This document shows, piece by piece, positions 1-8,321 of a DNA stretch of 64,000 nucleotides. Position numbers and translations under genes: made by a program. The first letter of the stretch is position 1, and each line of letters opens with the position of its first letter. The stretch is from Cryobacterium psychrophilum (GTDB lineage: Bacteria; Actinomycetota; Actinomycetes; Actinomycetales; Microbacteriaceae), in assembly GCF_004365915.1 (NCBI RefSeq), contig NZ_SODI01000001.1, positions 1,736,001 through 1,800,000 on the forward strand, in the 5' to 3' direction. The notes beneath the pieces were generated by a model. That model was not told where the DNA came from. It searched no databases and saw nothing but the letters and a program-made list of their open reading frames with translations.

Positions 1-909
1 GTCTTCGGGGTTCAACAGGGTGCCGGCGCCGAAACCCAGTGGCCGGTCTCGCATGAGACTCAGGGTGGCGGCCAGTTCCGGGCGGCCGCCGAGGATGAGC
101 GACCCGGCGGCATTGAGCTGGGCTACGGTTCGTTCCCTCGTGGCCTCACCAAAAGAGCCGGCGAGGATTGCCTTCTGCGCAAGATAAAAAACAAGGGTGG
201 CGAGCGCCGCCATGCCCACGATGATGCCCCCGCCCGACCGCCGCCGCCCGGCTCGCCAGTGCCACGTGGGCAGCATCTGCCAGACGACCAGAATTGCCGT
301 GATAAACAGAATGGCAAAGGACGAACGGGAGTCGGTGAACATCGACACGACGGTCAGCACGCCGATGACGGCGAACTCGAGCCAGCGGCGGCCCGACAAA
401 TGAGCCAGCGCAAGGGCAACCACGGTTACGGCGAAGGAATACCCAAACTTCCACGGGTTCTCGGCATACATTCCGCTGGAGGACGTGACCCCGGCGCACA
501 ACCCGACACCGAACCACAGTGCCAGCCACGACGGTGACATGACTTCCCTGGCCCAGAGCACGAACCCGATGGAGATGAGGATACCTACGAGGCCGATCAG
601 GACATTGGCGGTTTCACCGAGGCTGATGACGTGCGTTGGTGCGGCCAGCCCGTTGAGCCACACGCCGGAGATAAGGCAGACGAGACCGGTGATGAAGATG
701 GTCACCGCTCCGCGATAGAGCGGAAGCACGCGCAACCAGACGGGAGCCAGCGCAATGACGGCAAGGTAACCCACCGTGAGGCCCTGCGGCAGGTCGACGC
801 GCATCCCGAGCAGGATGAGCACGACCGCGACGATGATCCTGCTCGACAGCGCCGCGCGACCGGCCTGCTCGATCGGCCTGGTGGCGAATGTGACCGGGGC
901 AGCGCTCAC
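1..909 (-). CDS. O-antigen ligase/polymerase-like membrane protein (3' end outside window)
   Basis: The frame is open from a GTG at 909 to the window edge, giving 303 codons without a stop. An in-frame TGA lies five codons upstream and a GAGGA box sits 11 nt before the GTG, so the start is firm. The product is very hydrophobic, with about eight membrane-length segments separated by short loops. Near the visible end it has the sequence RPLGFGAGT, which resembles the P-L-G-x-G-x-G-T region of Wzy/WaaL-type O-antigen polymerases and ligases. Inference: an envelope polysaccharide polymerase or ligase. The missing C-terminal part prevents a firmer call, and another polytopic membrane protein family is possible. 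Confidence 0.6.
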   Translation of the reverse strand, partial: MSAAPVTFATRPIEQAGRAALSSRIIVAVVLILLGMRVDLPQGLTVGYLAVIALAPVWLRVLPLYRGAVTIFITGLVCLISGVWLNGLAAPTHVISLGETANVLIGLVGILISIGFVLWAREVMSPSWLALWFGVGLCAGVTSSSGMYAENPWKFGYSFAVTVVALALAHLSGRRWLEFAVIGVLTVVSMFTDSRSSFAILFITAILVVWQMLPTWHWRAGRRRSGGGIIVGMAALATLVFYLAQKAILAGSFGEATRERTVAQLNAAGSLILGGRPELAATLSLMRDRPLGFGAGTLLNPED

Positions 910-1072
910 TCGGCACGATCCTCAGCTGGCGGCCACCGGCGCACGAGGGGTGGGTTCGCCTGGCAAATGATCGCCTCGGACCTAACGATAGGTGCCCGCC
1001 CGGCCCTCATCAAGGCGAGGCGGTCATTCGACCCGGGATGCGCCCTGCAATGGGGGCGTGGCCGGCGTTGGG

Positions 1073-2029
1073 TCAGCCGGCGAAGCGATCCGTGGCGACG
1101 ATAATGGCGTCGAGGATTCCCGGCTGGTCAAAGGCGTGGCCGGCATCCGGGATCATGTGAAAGTCCGCTTCCGGCCAGTTCTTGTGCAGGTCCCAGGCTG
1201 TGAACGCGGGCGTGCACATGTCGTAGCGTCCCTGGATGATGACACCGGGAATGTCGGCGAGGCGGCCAGCATCCCGAATCAGCTGATTCGGCTCGAACCA
1301 GCCCCCGTTTGCAAAGAAATGGTTCTCGATGCGGGCGAAGGCCACCGCGAAGGCCGGCTCGGTGAAGTGCGCGATCTTGTCGGGCTCCTGCAAGAGGGTG
1401 ATCGTCGACGATTCCCACGTGGACCAGGCGATGCCGGCGCGTTCACGCACGAACTCGTCCGGATCATTCAGCATGCGCCCATAGGCGGCGATCAAGTGGC
1501 CGCGCTCGTTTTCGGGAACCGGCGCCAGGAACGCCTCCCACAGGTCGGGGTAGATCGCCGCGGCGCCCCCCTCGTAGAACCAATCAAGTTCCATCGGACG
1601 CAGCGTGAAGATTCCGCGCAGAACAAGCTCGGTGACCTTGGCGGGATGGGTCTCGGCGTAGGCGAGCCCGAGCGTGCTGCCCCAGGATCCACCGCAGACC
1701 AGCCAGCGTTCAATGCCCAGGTGCTCTCGCAGTTTTTCCAGGTCAGCTACGAGATGCCAGGTGGTGTTCGTGGCCAGGTCGGCGTGCGGCGCACTCGCGT
1801 GCGGGGTGCTGAGGCCGCATCCCCGCTGGTCGAAGAGGATGATGCGGTACTTCGCCGGATCGAAGACTCGACGCTGCGGCGCGCTGCTGGCTCCGCCTGG
1901 GCCGCCGTGCAGGTAGACGGCGGGTTTGCCCTCCGGGTTACCGGAGGCCTCCCAATAAATCGTCTGTCCGTCGCCCACGTCGAGCATGCCGGTTTCGTAG
2001 GGTTCGATCTCTGGGTAAAAAGTACGCAT
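1073..2029 (-). CDS. pip: proline iminopeptidase (peptidase family S33)
   Basis: A 318-residue alpha/beta-hydrolase of the usual length for proline iminopeptidases, which release N-terminal proline from peptides in the cytoplasm. The oxyanion-hole motif HGGPGG appears near residue 42, followed by the family signature FDQRGCGLS and the nucleophile elbow GGSWGS, where Ser is the catalytic nucleophile. A C-terminal GHAFD carries the likely catalytic His. It begins 36 bp after the response-regulator stop on the same strand, so it may be the last gene of the ABC/two-component transcription unit, or may have its own promoter there. No signal peptide is present. Confidence 0.92.
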   Translation of the reverse strand: MRTFYPEIEPYETGMLDVGDGQTIYWEASGNPEGKPAVYLHGGPGGASSAPQRRVFDPAKYRIILFDQRGCGLSTPHASAPHADLATNTTWHLVADLEKLREHLGIERWLVCGGSWGSTLGLAYAETHPAKVTELVLRGIFTLRPMELDWFYEGGAAAIYPDLWEAFLAPVPENERGHLIAAYGRMLNDPDEFVRERAGIAWSTWESSTITLLQEPDKIAHFTEPAFAVAFARIENHFFANGGWFEPNQLIRDAGRLADIPGVIIQGRYDMCTPAFTAWDLHKNWPEADFHMIPDAGHAFDQPGILDAIIVATDRFAG

Positions 2030-2065
2030 GCTGTGAGCCTATTCCCCGTGCCGGTCGCGGAGAAG

Positions 2066-2731
2066 TCAACCGCCGACGATGCCGAGCTCATAGGCGAGGA
2101 TCACGGCCTGCACGCGGTCGCGCAGCCCGAGCTTCTGCAGGATTCGGCCGACGTGGGTCTTCACCGTCGACTCCGACAGGCTGAACCGCAACGCCAGCTC
2201 CGGGTTCGAGAGTCCCTCAGCGATCGCGAGGAACACCTCATGTTCGCGCGAGGTCAGCGTGTCGAGACGACCACATTCCCCGTTCTCTGCTCCCTGCTGG
2301 GCGGGTAGCTTTGAGCCGAAAAGCTCAAGCATCCGCTGGGTCACACGGGGGGAAACGGATGCTTCCCCCAACGCCACAGACCGGATCGCGGCTATGAGCT
2401 CCCCCGGCTCCGTGTTCTTGAGCAGAAACCCGCTCGCACCGGCTCGGAGCCCGCCGAAGGCGTACTCGTCGAGGTCGAAGGTGGTGAGGATGATCACCCG
2501 GGTGTTCGGATTCGCGGCGACGATGTGCTGTGTGGCCTCGATACCGTCCATTCCGGGCATTCGCACGTCCATGAGCACAACGTCGGGCCGTTCGCGAGCC
2601 GCGACGGCGACGGCCGCCGCACCGTCACCCGCCTCGGCCACCACCCGCAGGTCGTCCTCTGCCTCAAGCACCATGCGAAAACCCACCCGCAGCAGGGCCT
2701 GATCGTCGACGAGCAAGATTCGAATGGTCAC
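2066..2731 (-). CDS. NarL/LuxR-type two-component response regulator
   Basis: 221 residues. The N-terminal receiver domain (about 1-120) has the acidic pair D9-D10, the phospho-acceptor D55 in VVLMDVRMPGMDG, the conserved Thr at 83/84 and K105. The C-terminal LuxR/GerE helix-turn-helix spans roughly 155-215 with LTSREHEVFLAIAEGLSN and the recognition region STVKTHVGRIL. The start codon overlaps the histidine-kinase stop by 4 nt, so the two are translationally coupled and form a cognate pair. The likely target is the adjacent ABC transporter operon or its own promoter (inference from position). Confidence 0.95.
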   Translation of the reverse strand: MTIRILLVDDQALLRVGFRMVLEAEDDLRVVAEAGDGAAAVAVAARERPDVVLMDVRMPGMDGIEATQHIVAANPNTRVIILTTFDLDEYAFGGLRAGASGFLLKNTEPGELIAAIRSVALGEASVSPRVTQRMLELFGSKLPAQQGAENGECGRLDTLTSREHEVFLAIAEGLSNPELALRFSLSESTVKTHVGRILQKLGLRDRVQAVILAYELGIVGG

Positions 2732-4032
2732 GCTTTCTCCTCAGGATCGAAGACCATGGTCGCCGTGACCCGCCAGCCGCGATTGGCTGCAGGGCCGGCC
2801 TCGAGCGTGCCTCCGTACAGCGCCACACGTTCCTGAAGACCAATGATTCCCCGCCCGGAGCCCTGTGAGGGCGCAGGAGAATGCCCCAGGCCGTTGTCGG
2901 CGACGATCACCTCCACGCCCCCAGACGTGGCCACGATTCGCACGGTCACGAGCGTCGGGCTTTCCGAGTAGCGCAGCACGTTCGTCAGGGACTCCTGCAC
3001 GATCCGATAGATCGTGAGCTGCACGCCGGCGTTGTTCGGACCGCGCCCGTTCTGTTCCAGTCGTATCGGCAGCTTGGCCGCGCGGAAGGATTCGACCAGT
3101 TCGACGAGCTGTTCAGTTCCGGGCTGAGGTTCGAGAGGAGCACGCACGGCGGCGGGCTCGCGCCGGTCGCGCCCGCCCTGGCGAACCGCGGCACCCGTTT
3201 CGGGAGCTTCGGCAAGCACGCCGAGAAGACGACGCATCTCCCGCATTGAGCTGCGCCCCGTGGAGGCGACCTCGAGCATGGCCTCCCGGGAGCGTTCGGG
3301 ATCCTTCGGCGCGATGGCGTTGGCGCCATCGGCGAGGGCGACCATCACGGACAGGCTGTGCGCGACGACGTCGTGCATTTCCCGAGCGATGCGTGCCCGC
3401 TCGGACACGCGAGCCAGCTGTGCCTGCTGGTCCCGTTCGGCGGCGAGCTGGGCCGCGAGGTCGACGAGCGCCGCCACGTACCGTTTGCCGTTGCCCACGT
3501 TGACGCCGATCAGGGTTGCCGCCAGCATCATGATCACGACCTGACTCGCGACGGCGACCCATGACATGAACGTGACCCCCTCGTTGAGCCACACGGACAG
3601 CGCCCCGAGCAGGGCGGACGCTCCGAACCCCACCCAGGCCGTTGACACATCTCGGTACACGGCCACAGCGTAGAGCGCCAGGAGCACGGGAAGCAGGTGG
3701 CCCTGGCCATACTCGGCAAATCCCGCCACCATGCCCAGCGCGGTGATCACGAGCACGAGTCGGGGCGCCCGTCGTCGAAACAGCAACGCTCCGCTGACGG
3801 CAACCACGACGACCGCGTTCAGTATGAGCATTCCCTGCGGGGCGCCGGCACCGAGCAGTGCGTCCACGATCAGGGCGATCGCCATCGGCACGAAGTACAT
3901 ACTCGCCAGGAGAAGGTCGGCCACGCGCGGGTGCCGGGCCCAGAAACGTCGAATCAGGCCGGGAGGGGTGGGCAGATTCAAATCTCCCCCGGGCAGCGTG
4001 TTCCGCCCGGGGGAAAGAGGTGTTGCGGTCAT
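2728..4032 (-). CDS. sensor histidine kinase, HisKA_3 (DesK/NarX-like) type
   Basis: 434 residues. Residues about 40-175 form several membrane segments, then a short coiled linker leads to the dimerisation/phospho-acceptor motif REMHDVVAHSLSVM with H220 as the phosphorylated His. The C-terminal HATPase_c domain shows an N-box (QESLTNVLRYSE) and G-boxes (VADNGLGH and GRGIIGLQERV). There is no large extracellular sensor domain, as in kinases that sense cell-envelope stress within or near the membrane. It ends in a 4-nt overlap with the response-regulator gene and lies 39 bp downstream of the ABC permease, which suggests one transcription unit. The ATG at 4032 has only a weak ribosome-binding site. 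Confidence 0.93.
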   Translation of the reverse strand: MTATPLSPGRNTLPGGDLNLPTPPGLIRRFWARHPRVADLLLASMYFVPMAIALIVDALLGAGAPQGMLILNAVVVVAVSGALLFRRRAPRLVLVITALGMVAGFAEYGQGHLLPVLLALYAVAVYRDVSTAWVGFGASALLGALSVWLNEGVTFMSWVAVASQVVIMMLAATLIGVNVGNGKRYVAALVDLAAQLAAERDQQAQLARVSERARIAREMHDVVAHSLSVMVALADGANAIAPKDPERSREAMLEVASTGRSSMREMRRLLGVLAEAPETGAAVRQGGRDRREPAAVRAPLEPQPGTEQLVELVESFRAAKLPIRLEQNGRGPNNAGVQLTIYRIVQESLTNVLRYSESPTLVTVRIVATSGGVEVIVADNGLGHSPAPSQGSGRGIIGLQERVALYGGTLEAGPAANRGWRVTATMVFDPEEKA

Positions 4033-4071
4033 TTCAGCGATTTTACGCCGCTGACTGGCGTCACGCCCGTT

Positions 4072-4935
4072 CTAGGCGTCGCGCTTCTTGAGCACGACGG
4101 CGGCCAGACCCGCCACCGCAACAACCCAGCCGAGGACGACGAGCACGCCCTGCCCGGGTTCCATGGTCGTCGTGGTCGAGAACAGCGCGGAGCCGGCGTT
4201 CGAGAGCAGGTACGGGGACACGTCCGTTGACCACTGCGCGGGAATCATGGAGAACACGATCGGCAACAGCAGGAGCGTGCCGAGAGCCGCCGCGATGCCG
4301 CCGGCAGCGCTGCGCAGGATTGTTCCGATTCCGAGCGCGAACACGGAAATCAGGCCCAGGTAGAGCGAAGCACCGAGCAGCGGCAGGATAACGGCTGAGT
4401 CGAACAGGCTCACGCTCAGGCCCTGCCCCGCAAGCATCGGGGCCGCCACCAGGAAAGATCCGATGGTGCTGACGACACCCACCACGAAGGTGCACGCGAA
4501 CAGCACGACACCCTTGGCCGCGAGGGCCCCGAGGCGACGCGGGACCGCCGTCAGGGTTGACTTGATCATCCCGGTGGAATATTCACCGCTGATGACGAGA
4601 ACCCCGAGAACAGCCACGATCAGTTGACCGAAGAAGATGCCGAACGTGGCGGCCTGCAGAACGATCCCGGCCTGGTCGGCCGCGGGAAGCACGCTGAGGT
4701 CGGTCGCCCCGCCCATGCTGGCCAGCTGCAAGGTCGTCGCCCACGCCATGACCGCAGCCATGCCGAGGGACACGACCACAACCAGGGAGAGGGACCACAC
4801 GGTGGAGCGCACGCTCCAGAGCTTGATCCACTCGGAGCGGATCAGGGCGACGAAGCTGAGACCGGGGCCGGCGGACACGTAAGACGTGTCGGCCGGGGCC
4901 GTGGCCGGGGCGGTGGGGTGGGTCAGTGTGGTCAT
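4072..4935 (-). CDS. ABC-2-type transporter permease
   Basis: 287 residues. A short hydrophilic N-terminus contains the motif RSEWIKLWSVRST, typical of ABC-2 permeases that follow BcrA/DrrA-like ATPases, and is followed by about six hydrophobic segments. It ends in a positively charged tail (LKKRDA). The start overlaps the ATPase stop by 4 nt and is preceded by AGGAGG at good spacing. With the ATPase it should form an exporter; placement next to a two-component pair suggests a role in antibiotic or envelope-stress resistance (inference). Substrate cannot be read from the sequence. Confidence 0.88.
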   Translation of the reverse strand: MTTLTHPTAPATAPADTSYVSAGPGLSFVALIRSEWIKLWSVRSTVWSLSLVVVVSLGMAAVMAWATTLQLASMGGATDLSVLPAADQAGIVLQAATFGIFFGQLIVAVLGVLVISGEYSTGMIKSTLTAVPRRLGALAAKGVVLFACTFVVGVVSTIGSFLVAAPMLAGQGLSVSLFDSAVILPLLGASLYLGLISVFALGIGTILRSAAGGIAAALGTLLLLPIVFSMIPAQWSTDVSPYLLSNAGSALFSTTTTMEPGQGVLVVLGWVVAVAGLAAVVLKKRDA

Positions 4936-5894
4936 CGTGCCGCCTCCTGCAGTGCCGGTGTTGCCGATTCGGATTCGATGGTCGATGACGCGCCGCCGGT
5001 GCGGTACTCCACCTCATCCTGGGTGAGGGTCATGTAGGCCTCTTCGAGGGACGCGCTCACGGGGGTGAGCTCGTGCAGAATGATCCCGGCGCGCGCGGCC
5101 TGGTCGCCGATCTCAACGGCGGTCACGCCGACGATCTCGAGCAGGTCCTGTTCGAGGTTGGTGACCGTGACATCAGCCTGGGCGAGAAGATTCGCGAGGT
5201 GTGCCGAGTTGGGCGTACGAACCCGAACCGTGGTGCGGTTTGCCGAGGCGATGATGTCGGCGACCGGGGCATCCGCTATCACGCGTCCACGGCCGAGCAC
5301 GATGAGGTGGTCGGCGGTGAGCGCCATCTCGCTCATAAGGTGCGAGGAGAGCAGAACTGTTCGGCCCTCCCGCGCCAGCTGGCGAGCGAGGCGACGAACC
5401 CACAGCACGCCCTCGGGGTCGAGGCCGTTGATGGGCTCGTCGAGGATGAGCGTGGCCGGGTCACCGAGCAGCGCGGCGGCGATGCCGAGGCGCTGGCCCA
5501 TGCCGAGGGAGAAGCCGCCGACGCGCTTGCGGGCAACGGATTCGAGGCCGGTCAGGGCGATGACCTCATCGACCCGGCTGGCCGGGATGCTGTGCGTTGC
5601 AGCCAGTGCCCGCAGGTGGTTGTAGGCGCTGCGGCCGGTGTGTACGGCCTTCGCGTCGAGCAGCATGCCGACCTCGCGGAGGGGGGCCTTGTGCTCGCGG
5701 TATGCCTTGCCGTTGACGATGACGGAACCCGAGGTGGGCTTGTCGAGTCCCACGATCATGCGCATCGTGGTGGACTTGCCTGCGCCGTTGGGCCCCAGGA
5801 AGCCGGTGACCTTACCCGGCTGCACGGTGAAGTCGACCGAGTCGACGGCCGTCTTGCTGCCGTAGCGCTTGGTCAGGGACTGTGCCTGAATCAT
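4932..5894 (-). CDS. ABC transporter ATP-binding protein, BcrA/DrrA-like
   Basis: 320 residues. It has Walker A GPNGAGKST, the Q-loop after MRMIVG, the ABC signature FSLGMGQRLG (a Leu-Gly-Met variant of LSGGQ), Walker B TLILDEP followed by INGLDPEG, and the switch His in LLSSHLMSEM. The C-terminal 100 residues are the extra domain usual in drug-export ATPases of this class. An AAAGAGG box lies 6 nt before the ATG. It is the first gene of the leftward run ATPase-permease-kinase-regulator. Family knowledge: such ATPases pair with ABC-2 permeases to export antibiotics or lipids. Confidence 0.93.
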   Translation of the reverse strand: MIQAQSLTKRYGSKTAVDSVDFTVQPGKVTGFLGPNGAGKSTTMRMIVGLDKPTSGSVIVNGKAYREHKAPLREVGMLLDAKAVHTGRSAYNHLRALAATHSIPASRVDEVIALTGLESVARKRVGGFSLGMGQRLGIAAALLGDPATLILDEPINGLDPEGVLWVRRLARQLAREGRTVLLSSHLMSEMALTADHLIVLGRGRVIADAPVADIIASANRTTVRVRTPNSAHLANLLAQADVTVTNLEQDLLEIVGVTAVEIGDQAARAGIILHELTPVSASLEEAYMTLTQDEVEYRTGGASSTIESESATPALQEAAR

Positions 5895-5918
5895 CCGTTG
5901 CCTCTTTCAATGAGTGGT

Positions 5919-5941
5919 GGGGCCGCACACTCTGCGGCCCC
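5919..5941 (-). terminator. hairpin between acyl-CoA oxidase and ABC genes
   Basis: A perfect 9-bp inverted repeat, GGGGCCGCA / TGCGGCCCC, with a 5-nt loop, between the acyl-CoA oxidase stop (6037) and the ABC ATPase start (5894). Both genes run leftward, so it could end the upstream transcript. There is no U-tract, as is common in high-GC actinobacteria, and it could instead be a leader structure of the ABC operon. Confidence 0.5.
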
Positions 5942-5981
5942 CATGAAAGACGTTACGGGCGAGCGATGCCCCGGCACATCA

Positions 5982-6007
5982 CCCGCAGGGAGGGTTCTGC
6001 CTGCGGG
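5982..6007 (-). terminator. second hairpin after acyl-CoA oxidase
   Basis: An 8-bp inverted repeat, CCCGCAGG / CCTGCGGG, with a 10-nt loop, 30 nt past the acyl-CoA oxidase stop. Together with the 5919-5941 hairpin it makes a plausible tandem terminator. No U-run follows on the minus strand, so the assignment is tentative. Confidence 0.4.
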
Positions 6008-6036
6008 TTTCTCGTACCGCGGTACGACGGGCCGGG

Positions 6037-8139
6037 CTACTTCTTGCCGGATTTCTCCTCGCGCGGGGCGGTACCCGAGGCCCGTGCGGCGGCATAGTAC
6101 TCGCGCGCCTCGGTCTGGCGCTCGCGCTCGAGGCCGCTCGCGATCGGGGCACGCAGGTGGTCCTGCGTGTAACCGAATGAATCAACGAGGCTCTGCGCGT
6201 GCGGGCGGATGCGCGCGATCAACCGGTCGATGTAGGCCGTGACCGCCTGGGCACGCTTCGCGGACAGGCGCCCATTGATGAGGTACCAGCCGATGTTCTT
6301 CTCCACGAGACCGAGGCCGAAGAGGTCGCGCAGCCAGGTGAGCACCTGCTTCGTTCCGGGGTCCTCGGTCTTCTCGAGGGCCCGGGTGAAGGCCTCCCAC
6401 TGCAGTAGTTCGCCGTGGGCGCGTGCCGCTTCGATGAGTTCGTTCTGGTGCGCGTTGAAGAGGTCCGCCGCCTCCTTCTTGGGCAGCTTCGTCGCGCGGC
6501 GCAGCTTGCCCGCAGCGTCGGCGATCATCGTCTCCACCCGGTCGGTCAGCATCTCGCGCTGCACCTCGGTGTCGCGCAGGGCACCGACGGAGCGGGCTGT
6601 CGACCCGCGGTCGGCCATCAGCTGGGTCAGTGAACGCAGACCCGTGCCGCTGTAGGCGCGACCGGCGGCCTGCGCCACGACGTACCAGGCGAGGGCACCG
6701 GCATCCGCCTTGGCGAATTTACGGCTGAAGTCGGTGAGCAGGCGCTTGGCGACGAGCTGGAGCAACACGTTGTTGTCCCCCTCGAACGTGGCGTACACGT
6801 CGAGGTCGGCGCGCAGGCCCACGATGCGGTTGGCCGCCAGGAATCCGGCGCCACCGCAGGCTTCGCGCGCCTCCTGGAGGGTGTCGAGGGCATGCCAGGT
6901 GGAGAGCGGCTTGAGCGCTGCGGCGAGGGTTTCGAGGTCTTGCCGGTCGGCATCCGTTGTGGCCTTGCCGCTGAACACGTCGTCGAACTTCACGAGGAAC
7001 TCGTCGTGCGCGAACGTCTGGGCGTAGGTCGTGGCGAGGCGGGGGAACAATCGGCGCTGGTGGCGCTGGTAGTCGAGAATGACCTCCTCGTCCGTGGCGC
7101 TTCCCGCGTTGAACTGCCGACGTTGGCCGCCGTAGGTGATGGCGATCGTGAGCGCGAGAGCGGATGCCGCGGTGGCGGCGCCGTCGAGGGACACGCGCCC
7201 CTGCACGAGGGTGCCGAGCATGGTGAAGAAACGGCGCCCGGGGCTCGAAATGGAGCTCGTGTAGGTGCCGTCTTCGGTGACGTCACCGTAGCGGTTGAGC
7301 AGGTTTGCGCGGGGAATGCGCACGTGGTCGAAGTGCAGGCGTCCGTTGTCGATGCCGTTGAGACCGCCCTTGAGGCCGTCGTCTTCGCCTCCGATGCCGG
7401 GCAGGAACGCGCCGGTTTCGTCACGGATGGGGATGTAGAACGCGTGCACGCCGTGGTTGACGCCCTGGGTGATCAGCTGTGCGAAGAGCACGGCGGCAAT
7501 GCCGTCTTTTGCGGCGTTGCCGAGGTAGTCCTTCCATGCCGCACGGAACGGGGTGTGGATGACGAATTCGTCGGTTTCCGGGTCGAATGTTGCGGTTGTG
7601 CCGATGCTCGCGACGTCGGAGCCGTGGCCGATCTCGGTCATGGCGAACGCACCGGGAACACTGAGGTCCATGATGCCGGGCAGGTACTTGTTATGGTGTT
7701 CTTCCGTGCCGAGGTGCAACACGGCCGCACCGAAGAGACCCCACTGCACGCCACCCTTGATCTGCAGGCTGGGGTCCGCGATGACGAGCTCTTCGAAGCC
7801 GGCGATGTTTCCGCCGTGGTCGTCGGCCCCGCCGAGGTGCGTCGGGAACGCGCGGAGCACATGACCGTTCTCGGCGAGCACGTGCAGCTGGTCGAAAACG
7901 CGGGCGCGGTGATCGGCCATACTGAGGCCCTCGATACGCTGCATGTCGGGGCGGGCGGACAGCTCGCGCGCCTGGATGCGCACGTCGGCCCACGTGCCAA
8001 GCAGCTGACGCCCGAGGCTTGCCACATCAACGGCGGGCTGCACCGTGACGCCGCCGACGGCGACGGGGCCCGTGTCCGTGTTTGGGTTCGTGTCGCTCAC
8101 GGTGGGGCGGGCCTTGGAGCGCTGGGCGGTGTCAACCAT
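6037..8139 (-). CDS. acyl-CoA oxidase
   Basis: 700 residues from the ATG at 8139, which has AGGA 5 nt upstream. The frame stays open to 8754, but that part overlaps recQ and is not protein-like. It fits FAD-dependent acyl-CoA oxidases (beta-oxidation step one, reducing O2 to H2O2). Visible landmarks are the FAD/substrate segment AFAMTEIGHGSDV, a long mid-domain, ACGGAGFLAANRIVGLR, and YATFEGDNNVLLQ, which holds the catalytic Glu region. Length matches the peroxisomal-type family (650-700), longer than bacterial acyl-CoA dehydrogenases (about 380). The C-terminus is Lys-rich (EEKSGKK). It stands alone, flanked by hairpins downstream. Confidence 0.9.
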   Translation of the reverse strand: MVDTAQRSKARPTVSDTNPNTDTGPVAVGGVTVQPAVDVASLGRQLLGTWADVRIQARELSARPDMQRIEGLSMADHRARVFDQLHVLAENGHVLRAFPTHLGGADDHGGNIAGFEELVIADPSLQIKGGVQWGLFGAAVLHLGTEEHHNKYLPGIMDLSVPGAFAMTEIGHGSDVASIGTTATFDPETDEFVIHTPFRAAWKDYLGNAAKDGIAAVLFAQLITQGVNHGVHAFYIPIRDETGAFLPGIGGEDDGLKGGLNGIDNGRLHFDHVRIPRANLLNRYGDVTEDGTYTSSISSPGRRFFTMLGTLVQGRVSLDGAATAASALALTIAITYGGQRRQFNAGSATDEEVILDYQRHQRRLFPRLATTYAQTFAHDEFLVKFDDVFSGKATTDADRQDLETLAAALKPLSTWHALDTLQEAREACGGAGFLAANRIVGLRADLDVYATFEGDNNVLLQLVAKRLLTDFSRKFAKADAGALAWYVVAQAAGRAYSGTGLRSLTQLMADRGSTARSVGALRDTEVQREMLTDRVETMIADAAGKLRRATKLPKKEAADLFNAHQNELIEAARAHGELLQWEAFTRALEKTEDPGTKQVLTWLRDLFGLGLVEKNIGWYLINGRLSAKRAQAVTAYIDRLIARIRPHAQSLVDSFGYTQDHLRAPIASGLERERQTEAREYYAAARASGTAPREEKSGKK

Positions 8140-8321
8140 CGGGGTCCTAACTTCTTGCGCGGAACGTTGCTGTTCGCCCACGCTAGAACCAACCATGCCC
8201 CCGGCGAAATAGTGCGTGACCGGGCTACAAAGATGCATGCCGGTCGCGGCATCCGTCTTGTAGGTTTCCTCAACTGCGCAGGCAATCTCCCAGCTATCCC
8301 CCACAACCCCGGGCGGGAAGC

